Positions 1 through 9,428 of a stretch of DNA of 64,000 bases are shown here, piece by piece; the stretch's first letter is position 1; each line of letters begins with the position of its first letter. A model generated the notes under the pieces. That model saw only the letters and a list, made by a program, of their open reading frames with translations, was not told the origin of the DNA and did not search any database. The DNA lies in contig NC_057790.1 in NCBI RefSeq assembly GCF_014905175.1, forward strand, positions 2,728,001 to 2,792,000. Direction: 5' to 3'. This DNA is from Aphidius gifuensis (taxonomy: Eukaryota > Arthropoda > Insecta > Hymenoptera > Braconidae). A program made the translations under genes and the position numbers.

Positions 1-1298
1 ATATCATCATCATAAACAAGAGGTTTATGTCACCTCAATAATACCAAGTGTCATCTATAATGTACTCTATTTAAAACTCTAAAATATACTCATATTTATT
101 GCAAAAAAAAAAAAACAAATAAAACAACTATTAAATATTTATAAAAATGATGTTGTCAAATTGAAAATAATATTATTAAAAAATTATCCCACCTTGATTT
201 GTTTGAAACAAAAAAAAATATATTAAAATTCCAAAAGAATAATCATGTCACAATTATTACACTAATGTTGACATTGTTGTTGTTGATATTTTATCACTTT
301 AAATAAATCACTTATTGTTTATTTATATTTTTTTAACACAAATATTTGATGACGCTTTTCAGCAATCACACTTTTGTTGATAGAATTGTTTTTTTTTTTT
401 TTTGTTTTTATTGTTGTGATTTTACTTTTATTTTTTTTTGTTGTTTTATTATTGTTAATTGTTATTGAGAGAGTGTGATTGTTTATTAAGGGTTTGTTGT
501 TATTTTAGGGGTTTATTTGTTTAGTATTACTAACCTATGTGCGATACGTAGACCGGTCACCACGATTTGTCAACGAATTCAAAACATACTGACTCGTGCA
601 GACGTTACTACGGTTGCCATATTGAAATTTTATTCCCCGGCGATGTTCATTTTTTTTTTTAGAGAGAAAAAAAAGAAGACAGAGCGAGAGAGAAAAGCTG
701 CGCGCGATTTTGGGCTTATGAAAATTAACACTACTATTTTTTGGCGCTGGTGTAATTAATTTTAAGAAGGACACTGAATTATCGACGTTAAGGAGAGTTT
801 ACAAATGATTTTATGATTTAAATAAAAAGAATAACTTCAAATAATTTATTTACTCAATTATTTATTAATCAGCTTGTTAATTGAATTTATTTTTTTAATA
901 TCGTAACACTTGATGATTGATAATTACTTTGATAATTAATTTAGAAATTAACTGACAATCATTATCCGCCATTTTAAATTTACTCCAAAAATGAAAATAT
1001 TTTTTCTTTTCAAAGAAAAATAAAAATAAACAAACTGTTAGATTAAATATTTCAATCATAATCAAATGAGGAAATAGAAAATGAATCATTTTAATTAATA
1101 ATAATTGGTAATTAATAATAGAGAGAGATTGTTGTTTTTTCGCGGAAATTTTTAAAAAATTCTAAAAAGGAGCATGCGCAGTATGATCAGCGTCGTAATT
1201 GTATTAAATTTATTATTATGATTAGCCGGTGTGCTTGATCACATATATATAAAATAAAAATTAATAAATTATTGTTATAATAACAAAACAAAACAATC
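1..1298. other. intergenic / promoter region upstream of SmD1
   Basis: No supported coding region is seen. The stretch is low-complexity A/T sequence apart from an island at about 530-770 that is richer in C and G. That island holds an 8-bp palindrome (GACCGGTC, 551-558) and GCGCGC-like runs, and its short ORFs on both strands have no recognisable product. It may be the promoter or 5' end of a gene leaving the window to the left. A GCCATTTT motif (968-975, Pho/YY1-type core) and an NRF-1-like motif at 1172 lie closer to SmD1. Confidence 0.5.
1172..1180 (+). promoter_or_regulatory. NRF-1-like motif upstream of SmD1
   Basis: GCATGCGCA lies about 120 bases upstream of the SmD1 start codon and matches the core of the NRF-1/erect-wing palindrome, a common housekeeping promoter element. 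No TATA box is evident. Motif match only. Confidence 0.3.
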
Positions 1299-1931
1299 AT
1301 GAAGCTCGTAAGGTATTGTAAAATTTTGTATATTAATTATTAAATAGTAAATTGATTGTTTTTTTGCAAAATTTTATTTGATAAAAATAATTGAAAATAT
1401 TGTACAGACGCCTTAACCTAAAAAATAATCAAAAACATTTTGAAACGTTAATAGTAAATCTAATTGTTATTAAATTATTGTTACAGATTTTTGATGAAAT
1501 TGAGTCATGAAACAGTGACAATTGAATTAAAAAATGGTACCCAAGTTCATGGAACAATTACTGGTATGTAAACAATAAATTGTTTGTTTGTATTATGTTT
1601 TTTTTTTTGACATGATAAATTGATGATGATAAAAATAATTGTTGTTACAGGTGTTGATGTGGCAATGAATACTCATCTTAAAACAGTCAAAATGACAATT
1701 AAAAATCGTGATCCAGTTCAATTGGATACTTTGAGTTTACGTGGAAATAATATTAGATATTATATATTGCCAGATTCATTACCACTTGAGACACTTCTCA
1801 TTGATGACACACCAAAAGCTAAAGCTAAGAAAAAGGAAGCTGCAAGAGGTGCTGCACGAGGACGTGGTCGTGGTGGACGTGGTGCACGAGGTGGTAGAGG
1901 TGGTAGAGGAAGAGGACGAGGACGACGATAG
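1299..1931 (+). CDS. SmD1: small nuclear ribonucleoprotein Sm D1
   Basis: This is the core spliceosomal Sm protein D1, part of the heptameric Sm ring on U1, U2, U4 and U5 snRNAs. I join three exons, 1299-1312, 1487-1563 and 1651-1931, giving 123 residues with phase preserved at both GT-AG junctions. The first exon encodes only MKLVR up to a split Arg codon. The Sm fold follows: the second exon carries HETVTIELKNGTQVHGTITG, and the third carries the Sm2 segment LSLRGNNIRYYILPDSLPL. The C-terminus is the expected basic Gly-Arg tail, the known substrate for symmetric arginine dimethylation and SMN binding. Length matches the human and fly proteins (about 120 residues). The gene converges on APP-BP1 with about 300 bases between the stop codons. 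It sits in the same window as Tgs1, which acts on the caps of the snRNAs that SmD1 binds. Confidence 0.97.
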
Positions 1932-2232
1932 TCAATACAAAAAATCTTTTTATAAAATTTAAAAACAAAAAATACAAACACTCTTCTTTTTCCACCAACA
2001 ACAACAAAAACAAAAACAAGTTTACGTTAAAAATTCAATATTAAATTGTTTATTAAATTTAAAGATTTACCTGGACAATTTTTTCTTTTTTCTGTATTAC
2101 TTTTAAGCCAAGAGGAAAAAAAAAATATTTGAATAAGTTGTAATTTAATTTATCAATTTTTTTTTTATTTGATATACTTAAAAAATAAATAAAAAATTTA
2201 ACAAATTAATTATTGATAAATTATTTATTTAA
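1932..2232. other. tail-to-tail intergenic gap, SmD1 / APP-BP1
   Basis: This is a 301-base A/T-rich gap between two converging stop codons. AATAAA hexamers for the plus strand lie near 2180-2195, and one for the minus strand (TTTATT on plus, about 2223-2228) lies just beyond the APP-BP1 stop. The two 3' UTRs probably overlap or nearly abut. No gene is seen. Confidence 0.6.
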
Positions 2233-4128
2233 TTAAAAAAAAAATGTTGCTGAATTTGTTGATACAGCATCATGAATAAATGTATTATGAATTGGTTTAT
2301 ATTGATTGGTGATAAATTTAATTGTTTCTTGTGCAGCAAGACCACCAAGAAATGCTGATACTGAATGTAATTCAGCACCACCAAAACGACAAAATTCATG
2401 TACATAATCATCTTTAACAAGTGGTCCACATCCTGATTCACCAAGTAATTTTGATATACATGCTTTTAGCTTAACAATATCTGGTTCAACATGATCATCA
2501 AATTCACCAGGATATGAATTAAATTCAGTTTGAAATTTTTGAACACCACGTAAAACAACATAATAAACCATCATGCTTTCTGGATTTTCTAAATGTTCAG
2601 CAATGTGATTTGCATTTATTGTTTTTGGATCATATTCATCAGCAATTGATGTGCCACGTTCAACATGTATATCAGATGCATAACGACAAAATAATTTAAC
2701 ATCTTTTTCTGATATTGAATCAGATGGAAGACCAAGTTGAACAAGTAGACGAATTGTATGTCGCCAAACAGCTTCAACATCACTCATTGCTTTGTTATGA
2801 TATCTAATTAATTAATCAATTTATAAAATTAAAAATATATTCAATAATTAATCATTTCCTTATTTAAAAAAACTTACATTTGTTGAAGAGATATGTATTT
2901 TTCACTATCAGCAGTCATATCAGGAAGTGCACCTTTAACTGGCAACATTCCACAACCTTCATTATCAATAAAATCTTTGATAGCTTTAGCAATAATCCAA
3001 AATGATGAACTCTATAAAAAATATAAATTAATTAATCAAAATAATTATCAAATATATAAAACAATTTGCTTACTTTTGCTGTTAAATTAATACACTGATC
3101 ATCATTTAAAATATCAATGACATTTTTTGGTAATGTTGTTTTTCCAATTGACGTATTAATTGCTTTAATAGCTTCTTCAAAATTTTCTTCTTCAATTGGA
3201 TTGCCATCTTCATCTTTTCTGATATCATGTTTTATTATTTGTTTCAATTGTTTTTTTTCTTGATAGCTTTTTGGTACATCACCTTTTTCATCAATCCATT
3301 TTTGTAGATATTTATAGAGTATCACAACGTATGGTGTGTGTGAATAATCTTTTAAATCCATTTGTTCAAGATTCAATGAATCCATGTAGTCTTTGAGTGT
3401 ATCAAATGGCTTGTCAAGACGTAAATCTGGCATTTCATTGTCTGGATGTGTTTCAATAATAGCATGTTCTTGTGTTTGTATTCTCATGTATCCAATAAAT
3501 CCAATACTTTGACAAACAATTAGAGGAATATTTAATTCCCACATTTTTTTTGATAATGTTATTAATGTTCTGTAAATTAAAATTAATGTAATAATTGTTT
3601 TATTCAATAGTGATGTGTATAAGCTACTTACTTTTCTGATACAGCTGTTGCAACAACAATTGTAAAACAATTAAAAAAATCTGGATTATTATAAAGAATT
3701 TCTTCTGGATTTTCATCAATAAAATCTCCTCTTACATCACGATTTAATTCAAGTAACATTTGTGTTGCAACTTGAGCTCTTGATTTACCAACACTATCAG
3801 AATCAAGAAAAAAATTTGCCCCAATGTCTTCTTGTGTTATTTTTTTACCATCAACAATTGTAAATGCACCAATTCCAGGTAATACTAGTGATTTTAATAT
3901 TTCAGTACCAAGACCAGTTGCATTAACTAAACAAATATCAGCAGCTTCCAATGATGTTTGTCCATGATCACCCCATAATCTATCAACAATATTATTTTAC
4001 ATAAAAATAAACAAACAAAACTAACCTAAATTTTTTTAAATTAATAATTATAATTTATACCTCAATTGTCGATCGTATTTTCTATTTTTTTCAGTTTGTT
4101 CAGGTGATTTTGGTGCTGGTGATGCCAT
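2233..4128 (-). CDS. APP-BP1: NEDD8-activating enzyme E1 regulatory subunit (APP-BP1/NAE1)
   Basis: This is the regulatory half of the heterodimeric E1 that, with Uba3, adenylates NEDD8 and starts cullin neddylation. Five exons on the minus strand (4128-4061, 3979-3632, 3569-3074, 3011-2878, 2803-2233) give 538 residues, close to the human 534, with phase kept at every junction. The N-terminal adenylation-like fold begins with YDRQLRLWGDHGQ, then GTEILKSLVLPGIGAFTIVDG and FFLDSDSVGKSRA. The middle has YMRIQTQEHAIIETHPDN and DLRLDKPF. The C-terminal part has VKDDYVHEFCRFGGAE, AFLGGLAAQETIKFI and a terminal SATFFF, all colinear with NAE1. No catalytic cysteine is expected, because Uba3 carries it. 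The start chosen is the only ATG in the first exon. An in-frame ATG inside exon 5 (2787) is internal and not a start. Confidence 0.96.
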
Positions 4129-4421
4129 TATTATTTATATTAATACATTAATTGTTATTAATAATGTTATTTGATTTTTGTTTCATCAGCAGAAAGATTA
4201 ATTGGAGATGTCTGAAAAATAACAAGCTGAATTTTAAAAAGTTTGAAGAGTACAAAGTTTTTTTTTTTATTCAATTGTTATCTGTTTGTCTAATCGTCTA
4301 TGTATAATTAGTAATTACCAGGTGATGATTTAATTAAAGGTGTACATACATCAGCTTTAATTTTTTTTTTTATATGGGAAAATGGTCTCTATTTTTGTGT
4401 ACACACTTGAATTTCATTGGA

Positions 4422-4429
4422 TCTCGCGA
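4422..4429. promoter_or_regulatory. TCTCGCGA housekeeping promoter element
   Basis: The sequence TCTCGCGA inside ATCTCGCGATA matches the core of the TCTCGCGAGA element known from TATA-less housekeeping promoters (bound in animals by BANP and Kaiso-type factors). It lies about 295 bases upstream of the APP-BP1 start codon on its promoter side. CpG-containing 8-mers are rare here, so the match is notable, but binding is inferred. Confidence 0.35.
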
Positions 4430-5136
4430 TACAGTAGAGGGGGGAGTCAATGCATGATACAAAAAAAAGTAAAAATTATAAAATCAAAAACTATGTCCAG
4501 CCTTGGCAAATAAAATTTTTTGACTAATTTTTTTTGCATTAGTTTAATTGAAATTCCAACTTTATTTTGTAATTAGTTTTGATAATTTAACTTGAAAAAT
4601 AGCAATCAAAAAATTAAAAATTGAAATAAAAAAAATACTATTTATAAATAAATATATTTTTTTTAATATCTTAATTTTCGTCGTTTTTTTTTTTAGGCAC
4701 AATTATAAAAATGATGATCATTAATAAGTTGATAATTTAAGTGATTTATTTAAAAAAAAATTAGACGAAAAGATTTATTTATAAACTCAGGATTGAATTT
4801 TTAATTTATTATATTTTTTTCTGCCTCCTATATTTAACAATATTTTTTATATTATTTTATTTTTTTTGTCTATATTTAAGCTGTTTGTAACATAAATTTT
4901 AATGTCTATTTTAAAATATGATATTTTTTGTAAAACTAAAAAAAAAATAAAACAATCATATCAGTCAGTTTTTCAAAACAAAAAAATATATTTTCTTCGA
5001 TAACGAATAATAGTCATAGTAACTTATGAATAGATATAATTGATAAAGCTTAAAAATATTTATTTTATTTTTTTTCTTCTTATCTCTCATCAATATTTAT
5101 CTTTCAATTTTCGACTTTAATTTTTTTATTTCTAAG

Positions 5137-5142
5137 TATATA
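5137..5142 (+). promoter_or_regulatory. TATA-like box of the secreted-protein gene
   Basis: TATATA lies about 95 bases before the start codon at 5236, which allows a start site around 5165-5170 and a short 5' UTR. In DNA this A/T-rich a TATATA match is weak evidence alone. Confidence 0.3.
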
Positions 5143-5235
5143 CTAACGTGAAGACTCAAGACACATTTAAACTTAAAAAAAAAAAAAAAGTTCAGACAGT
5201 TTTAATCAGTTGTAGTGGTAAAACAGTAAAAAAAA

Positions 5236-6177
5236 ATGCCTCGTTTTTTTTTCTACGCATTTATAATAATTGCTGTTAAATACACGTGTCATGCACAAGG
5301 TAATTAATTAAAATAAATAAATTGTTAAAAATTAACAACAATAATTAATCTTAAATTAATTTAAATGATTTTTTTTCCAGCAAACTACAATGTGTTTAAT
5401 GGGCCTGAAGATAAAATGATAATTAGTCTTGAGAGTTACAAAGAAGAAATCGACACATGTGTATTACAAATTCCACTTTTCAATTTACTTTGGCATAATT
5501 ATGTTTTTTATAGCAGAAAAAACATGATTAATCCACCTGCTTGGCTAAAAAAAGTTGGAAAAAATAATACCTGTTCATTTGAAATTTATCCAGACATTTT
5601 AAATGAAAAGGGTTTAAATAAATTATTAACTTTAGAATGGAAAGTCACAATAAATTTTAAAAACTGTCAAAATCCTTGGTTTTATATGAAATTGTACAAT
5701 TCATGTCAAGAAGTATCAATTTTTTATCTTGTGGAACAATCATTTTGGAACAAACTACGTGTTGATTCATCAGCAAAAATTATAAATATTAAATATCAAC
5801 ACCAAAAAATTCGATTTGATTTATCAAAAAATTTTAAAGTTCATAATGAAACAATACATACATGTGATTTGGAAATGATTGTCGATAAATATACTGCAAA
5901 AATCTTGTCATTTAATGACAAACAAAGAAGAAATAATTGGATAAAAATTATTGAAAATCAAAATAATACTTGTTCGTTTAAAATTGATCCAAAAATTATG
6001 AAAAGAAATCATCAATTAAATTTATTAAATTATAATTGGTGTATTATTGAAAAATTTGATAACTGTAATATTTATTTTGTCAACAAAACATTTACTGATA
6101 ATTATTGTAATTTTGAAATTTTTAATTGTATTGATCCTACCATGTTGTTTAAAAATAACTCAATTAATATTCAATAA
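5236..6177 (+). CDS. secreted protein with duplicated four-cysteine domain, unknown family
   Basis: Two exons (5236-5299, 5381-6177) join in phase to give 286 residues. Exon 1 encodes a hydrophobic signal peptide, MPRFFFYAFIIIAVKYTCHA, with predicted cleavage near Ala20/Gln21. The start is the only ATG before it. The mature chain holds two similar units of about 90 residues (roughly 45-138 and 182-275). Each has the order TC-x-L, then about 40 residues to a Trp and NNTCSF-x-I, then a Leu- and Trp-rich segment to NC, then another Cys. The shared NNT is a potential N-glycosylation site, and further NKT and NNS sites occur near the C-terminus. The second unit carries extra cysteines. No transmembrane helix follows the signal, so secretion is expected. 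I recognise no named family. A venom or salivary-type effector is possible from context only. The gene reads away from APP-BP1 and is followed in the same direction by a zinc-finger gene. Confidence 0.82.
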
Positions 6178-6682
6178 AAAAATTAAAACTCTACTATTTA
6201 AAACAAATTTAAAATTATTTATTGCACTTATCAATTATCAATTAATCAAGAAAAATATGTACCTATAAGTAAGTCCTTATTACGATTTGAAAAAGAAAAA
6301 AAAAAAAAACACGTGACATACAAAATGGCCACTGACCATTAAAAAAAAAATGAAAAAAAAAAAAATAATCAACATTGATATTTGCAAAGCAAACTCAATT
6401 GTTCTAATAATTAATCTTTAATTCAACACAGTTTATCTAATGTATTTATTAAAAATAAATAAGGTACCTAATTAAAATTAATTTTTAAAGTATATTTCAA
6501 TTACAAAAAATTTGATATTAACATTGTATATTTAATAAAGAATTGAGTTGTTGTTTGAGGTTATGTTTGTAATAATATTACAATAAAAAGAGTTTAATTA
6601 TAAATTTTTAATTGTTTATAATATTGTTTTTAGGTGGCAGGATTATTGATAGTTTTAAAGAGTTCAAAAATATTTTAAAATC
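6178..6682. other. intergenic region with zinc-finger gene promoter
   Basis: This 505-base gap carries a CACGTGAC E-box (6310-6317) and an adjacent AAAATGGC motif (6322-6329, Pho/YY1-type). A likely 5' UTR splice acceptor (TTTTTAG ending at 6633) lies 50 bases before the zinc-finger start, so an upstream non-coding exon is plausible. No other coding sequence is seen. Confidence 0.45.
6310..6329 (+). promoter_or_regulatory. E-box CACGTGAC next to a Pho/YY1-like AAAATGGC
   Basis: CACGTGAC (6310-6317) and AAAATGGC (6322-6329) are five bases apart, about 355 bases upstream of the zinc-finger start. CACGTG is the bHLH-ZIP/clock-type E-box. ATGGC preceded by A's is the YY1/Pho core. Motif match only. 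Confidence 0.3.
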
Positions 6683-8647
6683 ATGAACGAGGAAGAGTTA
6701 ATTTTAACAGAACCATCATATTTGACATGTGAAATAAATGGTTCACAATTTATACTTCAAGATGGACAAATTAAATTTGATAATATTGATAATGAATCAT
6801 TGAATATTATTAAAGAAAATAATAAAATTGATAATCCGGTAATTGTTTGTATTGAGGGTCAAATGTATTCTCTTCAAGTAGAAGAACCAAATGTCGTAAC
6901 AGAAAATTTAAAAAGCAATGATTCTTTGATTGATGATACGTCAAATGTAACACTTGATGTTTTGACAGAGACTAATGATGATGCTGAATCAACAGAACAT
7001 CAAATAGAACAAAATAATTCAACACAAATTATTAATAATCATGAAAAAATAGATGCAATGGATTTTGTTGAAGTTGTAACAGCATTCAAGTGTAAAATAT
7101 GTCCTTATACAACTCAAGATCGTACTGAATTATTATCACATATTGAAAATATTCATGCAAATCCTACACCACAAGTAGATGATAATAATATTAATACACA
7201 AAAACAAAATGATAATGTTAAATTATTATACATGTGTGGTGAATGTTCAAATTGTTTTGAAACAATTGAAAATTGTCGTCAACACATGATTAATGATCAT
7301 AAATTAATGGACAAAAAACTTGAAAATCAATTGACAACAACAACAGCAACAGATATAAATAAAACAATAAATCAAACAAATGATAAAAATATTAATGAAA
7401 CTGATAAATCAAATGATAATAAAAATATAAAATGTCGAATAAATGGTTGTATTTATAAATTTAGTACAAATGAAATGATGGAAAAACATGTTAGTTATCA
7501 TATTGAATCATCACAAAATATATTTAAATGTACATTATGCCAAGATATAAAATTTACAAAATGGAAAGTATGTAATTTACACTTATGGAAAAATCATAAT
7601 ATTGATATTGATTTATTATCATGTACATTATGTAATTATAAAACAATATCAACAGTAAAATTATTAAATCATAAAAAAGTACATAGTGATAGACGTGATT
7701 TTAAATGTCAAGATTGTGATAAATGTTTTAAACAATCAAATCAATTACGTAATCATCGTGTTATACATCTTGATAGAAAATCAATTGATTTACCACGTTG
7801 GTATACATCAAAAACATGTCAATTATGTAATAAAACATATGCTGATTCAAAATGTTTAAAAAATCATATGCAATCAGTACATCTTAAATTAAAACCATAT
7901 GTTTGTAATATATGTGGTCATTCAAGTGCTAGAAAAGCCATGTTACAAATGCATAAACGTCAACATACTGGTGACAAACCATTTAATTGTGATATATGTG
8001 ATTATAAAACTGGTGATCATAATTCATTGAGAAGACATATTATGAGACATACTGGTTATCGTGATTATCATTGTCCACATTGTTCATATTCAGCAATACA
8101 AAGTAGTAGTTATAAAAATCATTTACGTTCAAAACATCCTGATTTATCTGGTATATTTGTATGTAATAAATGTCCATTTAAAACTGTTAGAAATGATACA
8201 TTTATTGAACATATTAATGAACATAAAAAAACTGATAATAATAATAAAACTGTCAACAGTAGCACAGATGCTGTTGATACTGTTGATACTGTTGATACTG
8301 TTGATACTGTTGATAATAATTTTAAAGTATTTGAAGGAAATATTGCTGCAGCTAAACTTGTTTATAGTTATTTTGGTGCCACAAGTGATGTTGAAAAAAC
8401 AAGTTTAATGTCATCATCAACATCTGCTGATGGTACTTCACAAACAATAACTATTAAAATACCATCTAAAAATAAGGACAGCTCATCAACATCATTATTA
8501 AATAATCAAAATGATGATGAAGATGATGAAACAATGGATTATTATTTAAAAACTGGACACGATGAAGAAGAAAATATTGATACTGGTGGAATAACTATTC
8601 CAGCTGATCCTGATGATGACTACATCATGCTAAATATTGAATCTTAA
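6683..8647 (+). CDS. C2H2 zinc-finger protein, eleven fingers
   Basis: A single open exon encodes 654 residues. The N-terminal 130 residues are acidic and Asn-rich with no recognisable ZAD or BTB domain. Eleven C2H2 units follow, including CKICPYTTQDRTELLSHIENIH, CGECSNCFETIENCRQH, CTLCNYKTISTVKLLNHKKVH, CQDCDKCFKQSNQLRNHRVIH, CNICGHSSARKAMLQMHKRQH and CDICDYKTGDHNSLRRHIMRH. The last five or six are evenly spaced, and the HTGDKPF linker after the CNICGH finger is the classic DNA-binding linker. Earlier fingers are separated by Asn-rich spacers. After the fingers comes a VDT repeat made by a 9-base tandem repeat, then a Ser/Asp-rich acidic tail. A nuclear DNA-binding regulator is inferred. I cannot assign an orthologue. 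An upstream non-coding exon is likely. The gene converges on Tgs1. Confidence 0.88.
   Translation: MNEEELILTEPSYLTCEINGSQFILQDGQIKFDNIDNESLNIIKENNKIDNPVIVCIEGQMYSLQVEEPNVVTENLKSNDSLIDDTSNVTLDVLTETNDDAESTEHQIEQNNSTQIINNHEKIDAMDFVEVVTAFKCKICPYTTQDRTELLSHIENIHANPTPQVDDNNINTQKQNDNVKLLYMCGECSNCFETIENCRQHMINDHKLMDKKLENQLTTTTATDINKTINQTNDKNINETDKSNDNKNIKCRINGCIYKFSTNEMMEKHVSYHIESSQNIFKCTLCQDIKFTKWKVCNLHLWKNHNIDIDLLSCTLCNYKTISTVKLLNHKKVHSDRRDFKCQDCDKCFKQSNQLRNHRVIHLDRKSIDLPRWYTSKTCQLCNKTYADSKCLKNHMQSVHLKLKPYVCNICGHSSARKAMLQMHKRQHTGDKPFNCDICDYKTGDHNSLRRHIMRHTGYRDYHCPHCSYSAIQSSSYKNHLRSKHPDLSGIFVCNKCPFKTVRNDTFIEHINEHKKTDNNNKTVNSSTDAVDTVDTVDTVDTVDNNFKVFEGNIAAAKLVYSYFGATSDVEKTSLMSSSTSADGTSQTITIKIPSKNKDSSSTSLLNNQNDDEDDETMDYYLKTGHDEEENIDTGGITIPADPDDDYIMLNIES
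8272..8314 (+). repeat. in-frame 9-base tandem repeat (GTTGATACT)n
   Basis: About five copies of GTTGATACT encode Val-Asp-Thr repeats directly after the last zinc finger. The unit is a multiple of three, so copy-number change leaves the frame intact. Confidence 0.85.
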
Positions 8648-9428
8648 TTTTGTATTTTTTTAATTTATTAATCAAGCAATTCAATTTTTATTTTTATATA
8701 TCACTTGGTTTATTATATGTGAAAACCTAGTCACTCTGTTGTTTGAAAAAATCATATAATTTTCATTATAACAGTTATAGATTTAGAAAAAAAAACAAAA
8801 CAATATTTAATCGTATGTAAATATTACGTGTATAGTTGAAATTTATTATTAAAAAAAAAGGGCTTTTATAGTTGATAAGTATAATTAAAGTACATTTTTT
8901 TTTTTTTTTTGGTTTTGGATACACTTTATTGACAAGAACATCATAAAACCAACAAAAAGAAAATTAAACATTTCATTATCTGTTTGTGTCTCTCTCTCTT
9001 TTGTACAATTGAACATTTTTTTTTTTATTATAAGAAATAAAAAAGTAAATTAAATTATTTTGTTTTCATATTGTTATTATTTATTTTATTTTTATTTTAC
9101 TATTATTCGTTGACAATGTTTTGGAAGAATTTTAAATCCATGTCGTATTATTTGGTACAAAAACAAAAAGTTAATAATTAAAGTATATATTTTTTTTTTA
9201 AATTGATATTAAAATTAATATTATAATATTTGCGCAATCACAGAATTTTAAAATAATCAAGTCTTAATATTTTTATTTTTTAAACATTCAATTAATTTAT
9301 GAAAACAAACAGACAAGGTATTTATGATATTTACAACTAATGGCGAATAACATTAAACATTTTTTATATCGAAAAGAATTTTTTTTTTTCACATGTGATG
9401 TACGAGTTGTTTATAATTAATTTTGATG
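8648..9428. other. tail-to-tail gap, zinc-finger gene / Tgs1
   Basis: These 781 bases are A/T runs with several AATAAA hexamers (for example around 9036) and no coding signal. They are expected to hold the 3' UTRs of both converging genes. Confidence 0.6.

Larger units (their letters stand above)
4129..5235. other. divergent intergenic region, APP-BP1 / secreted protein
   Basis: This 1.1 kb gap lies between two genes transcribed away from each other. It is mostly A/T runs with no coding signal. Two points stand out: a TCTCGCGA element about 295 bases upstream of APP-BP1, and a TATATA sequence at 5137-5142 about 95 bases upstream of the secreted-protein start. Confidence 0.6.

Noticed and set aside
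517..774. Overlapping ORFs of about 80 codons on both strands near the left end
   Set aside because: No recognisable domains, poly-Phe/Lys runs, and location in promoter-like DNA. Kept only as a promoter island.
1741..1962. 73-residue acidic ORF overlapping SmD1
   Set aside because: It is an alternate-frame reading of the Gly-Arg tail of SmD1. The Sm-fold frame is unambiguous.
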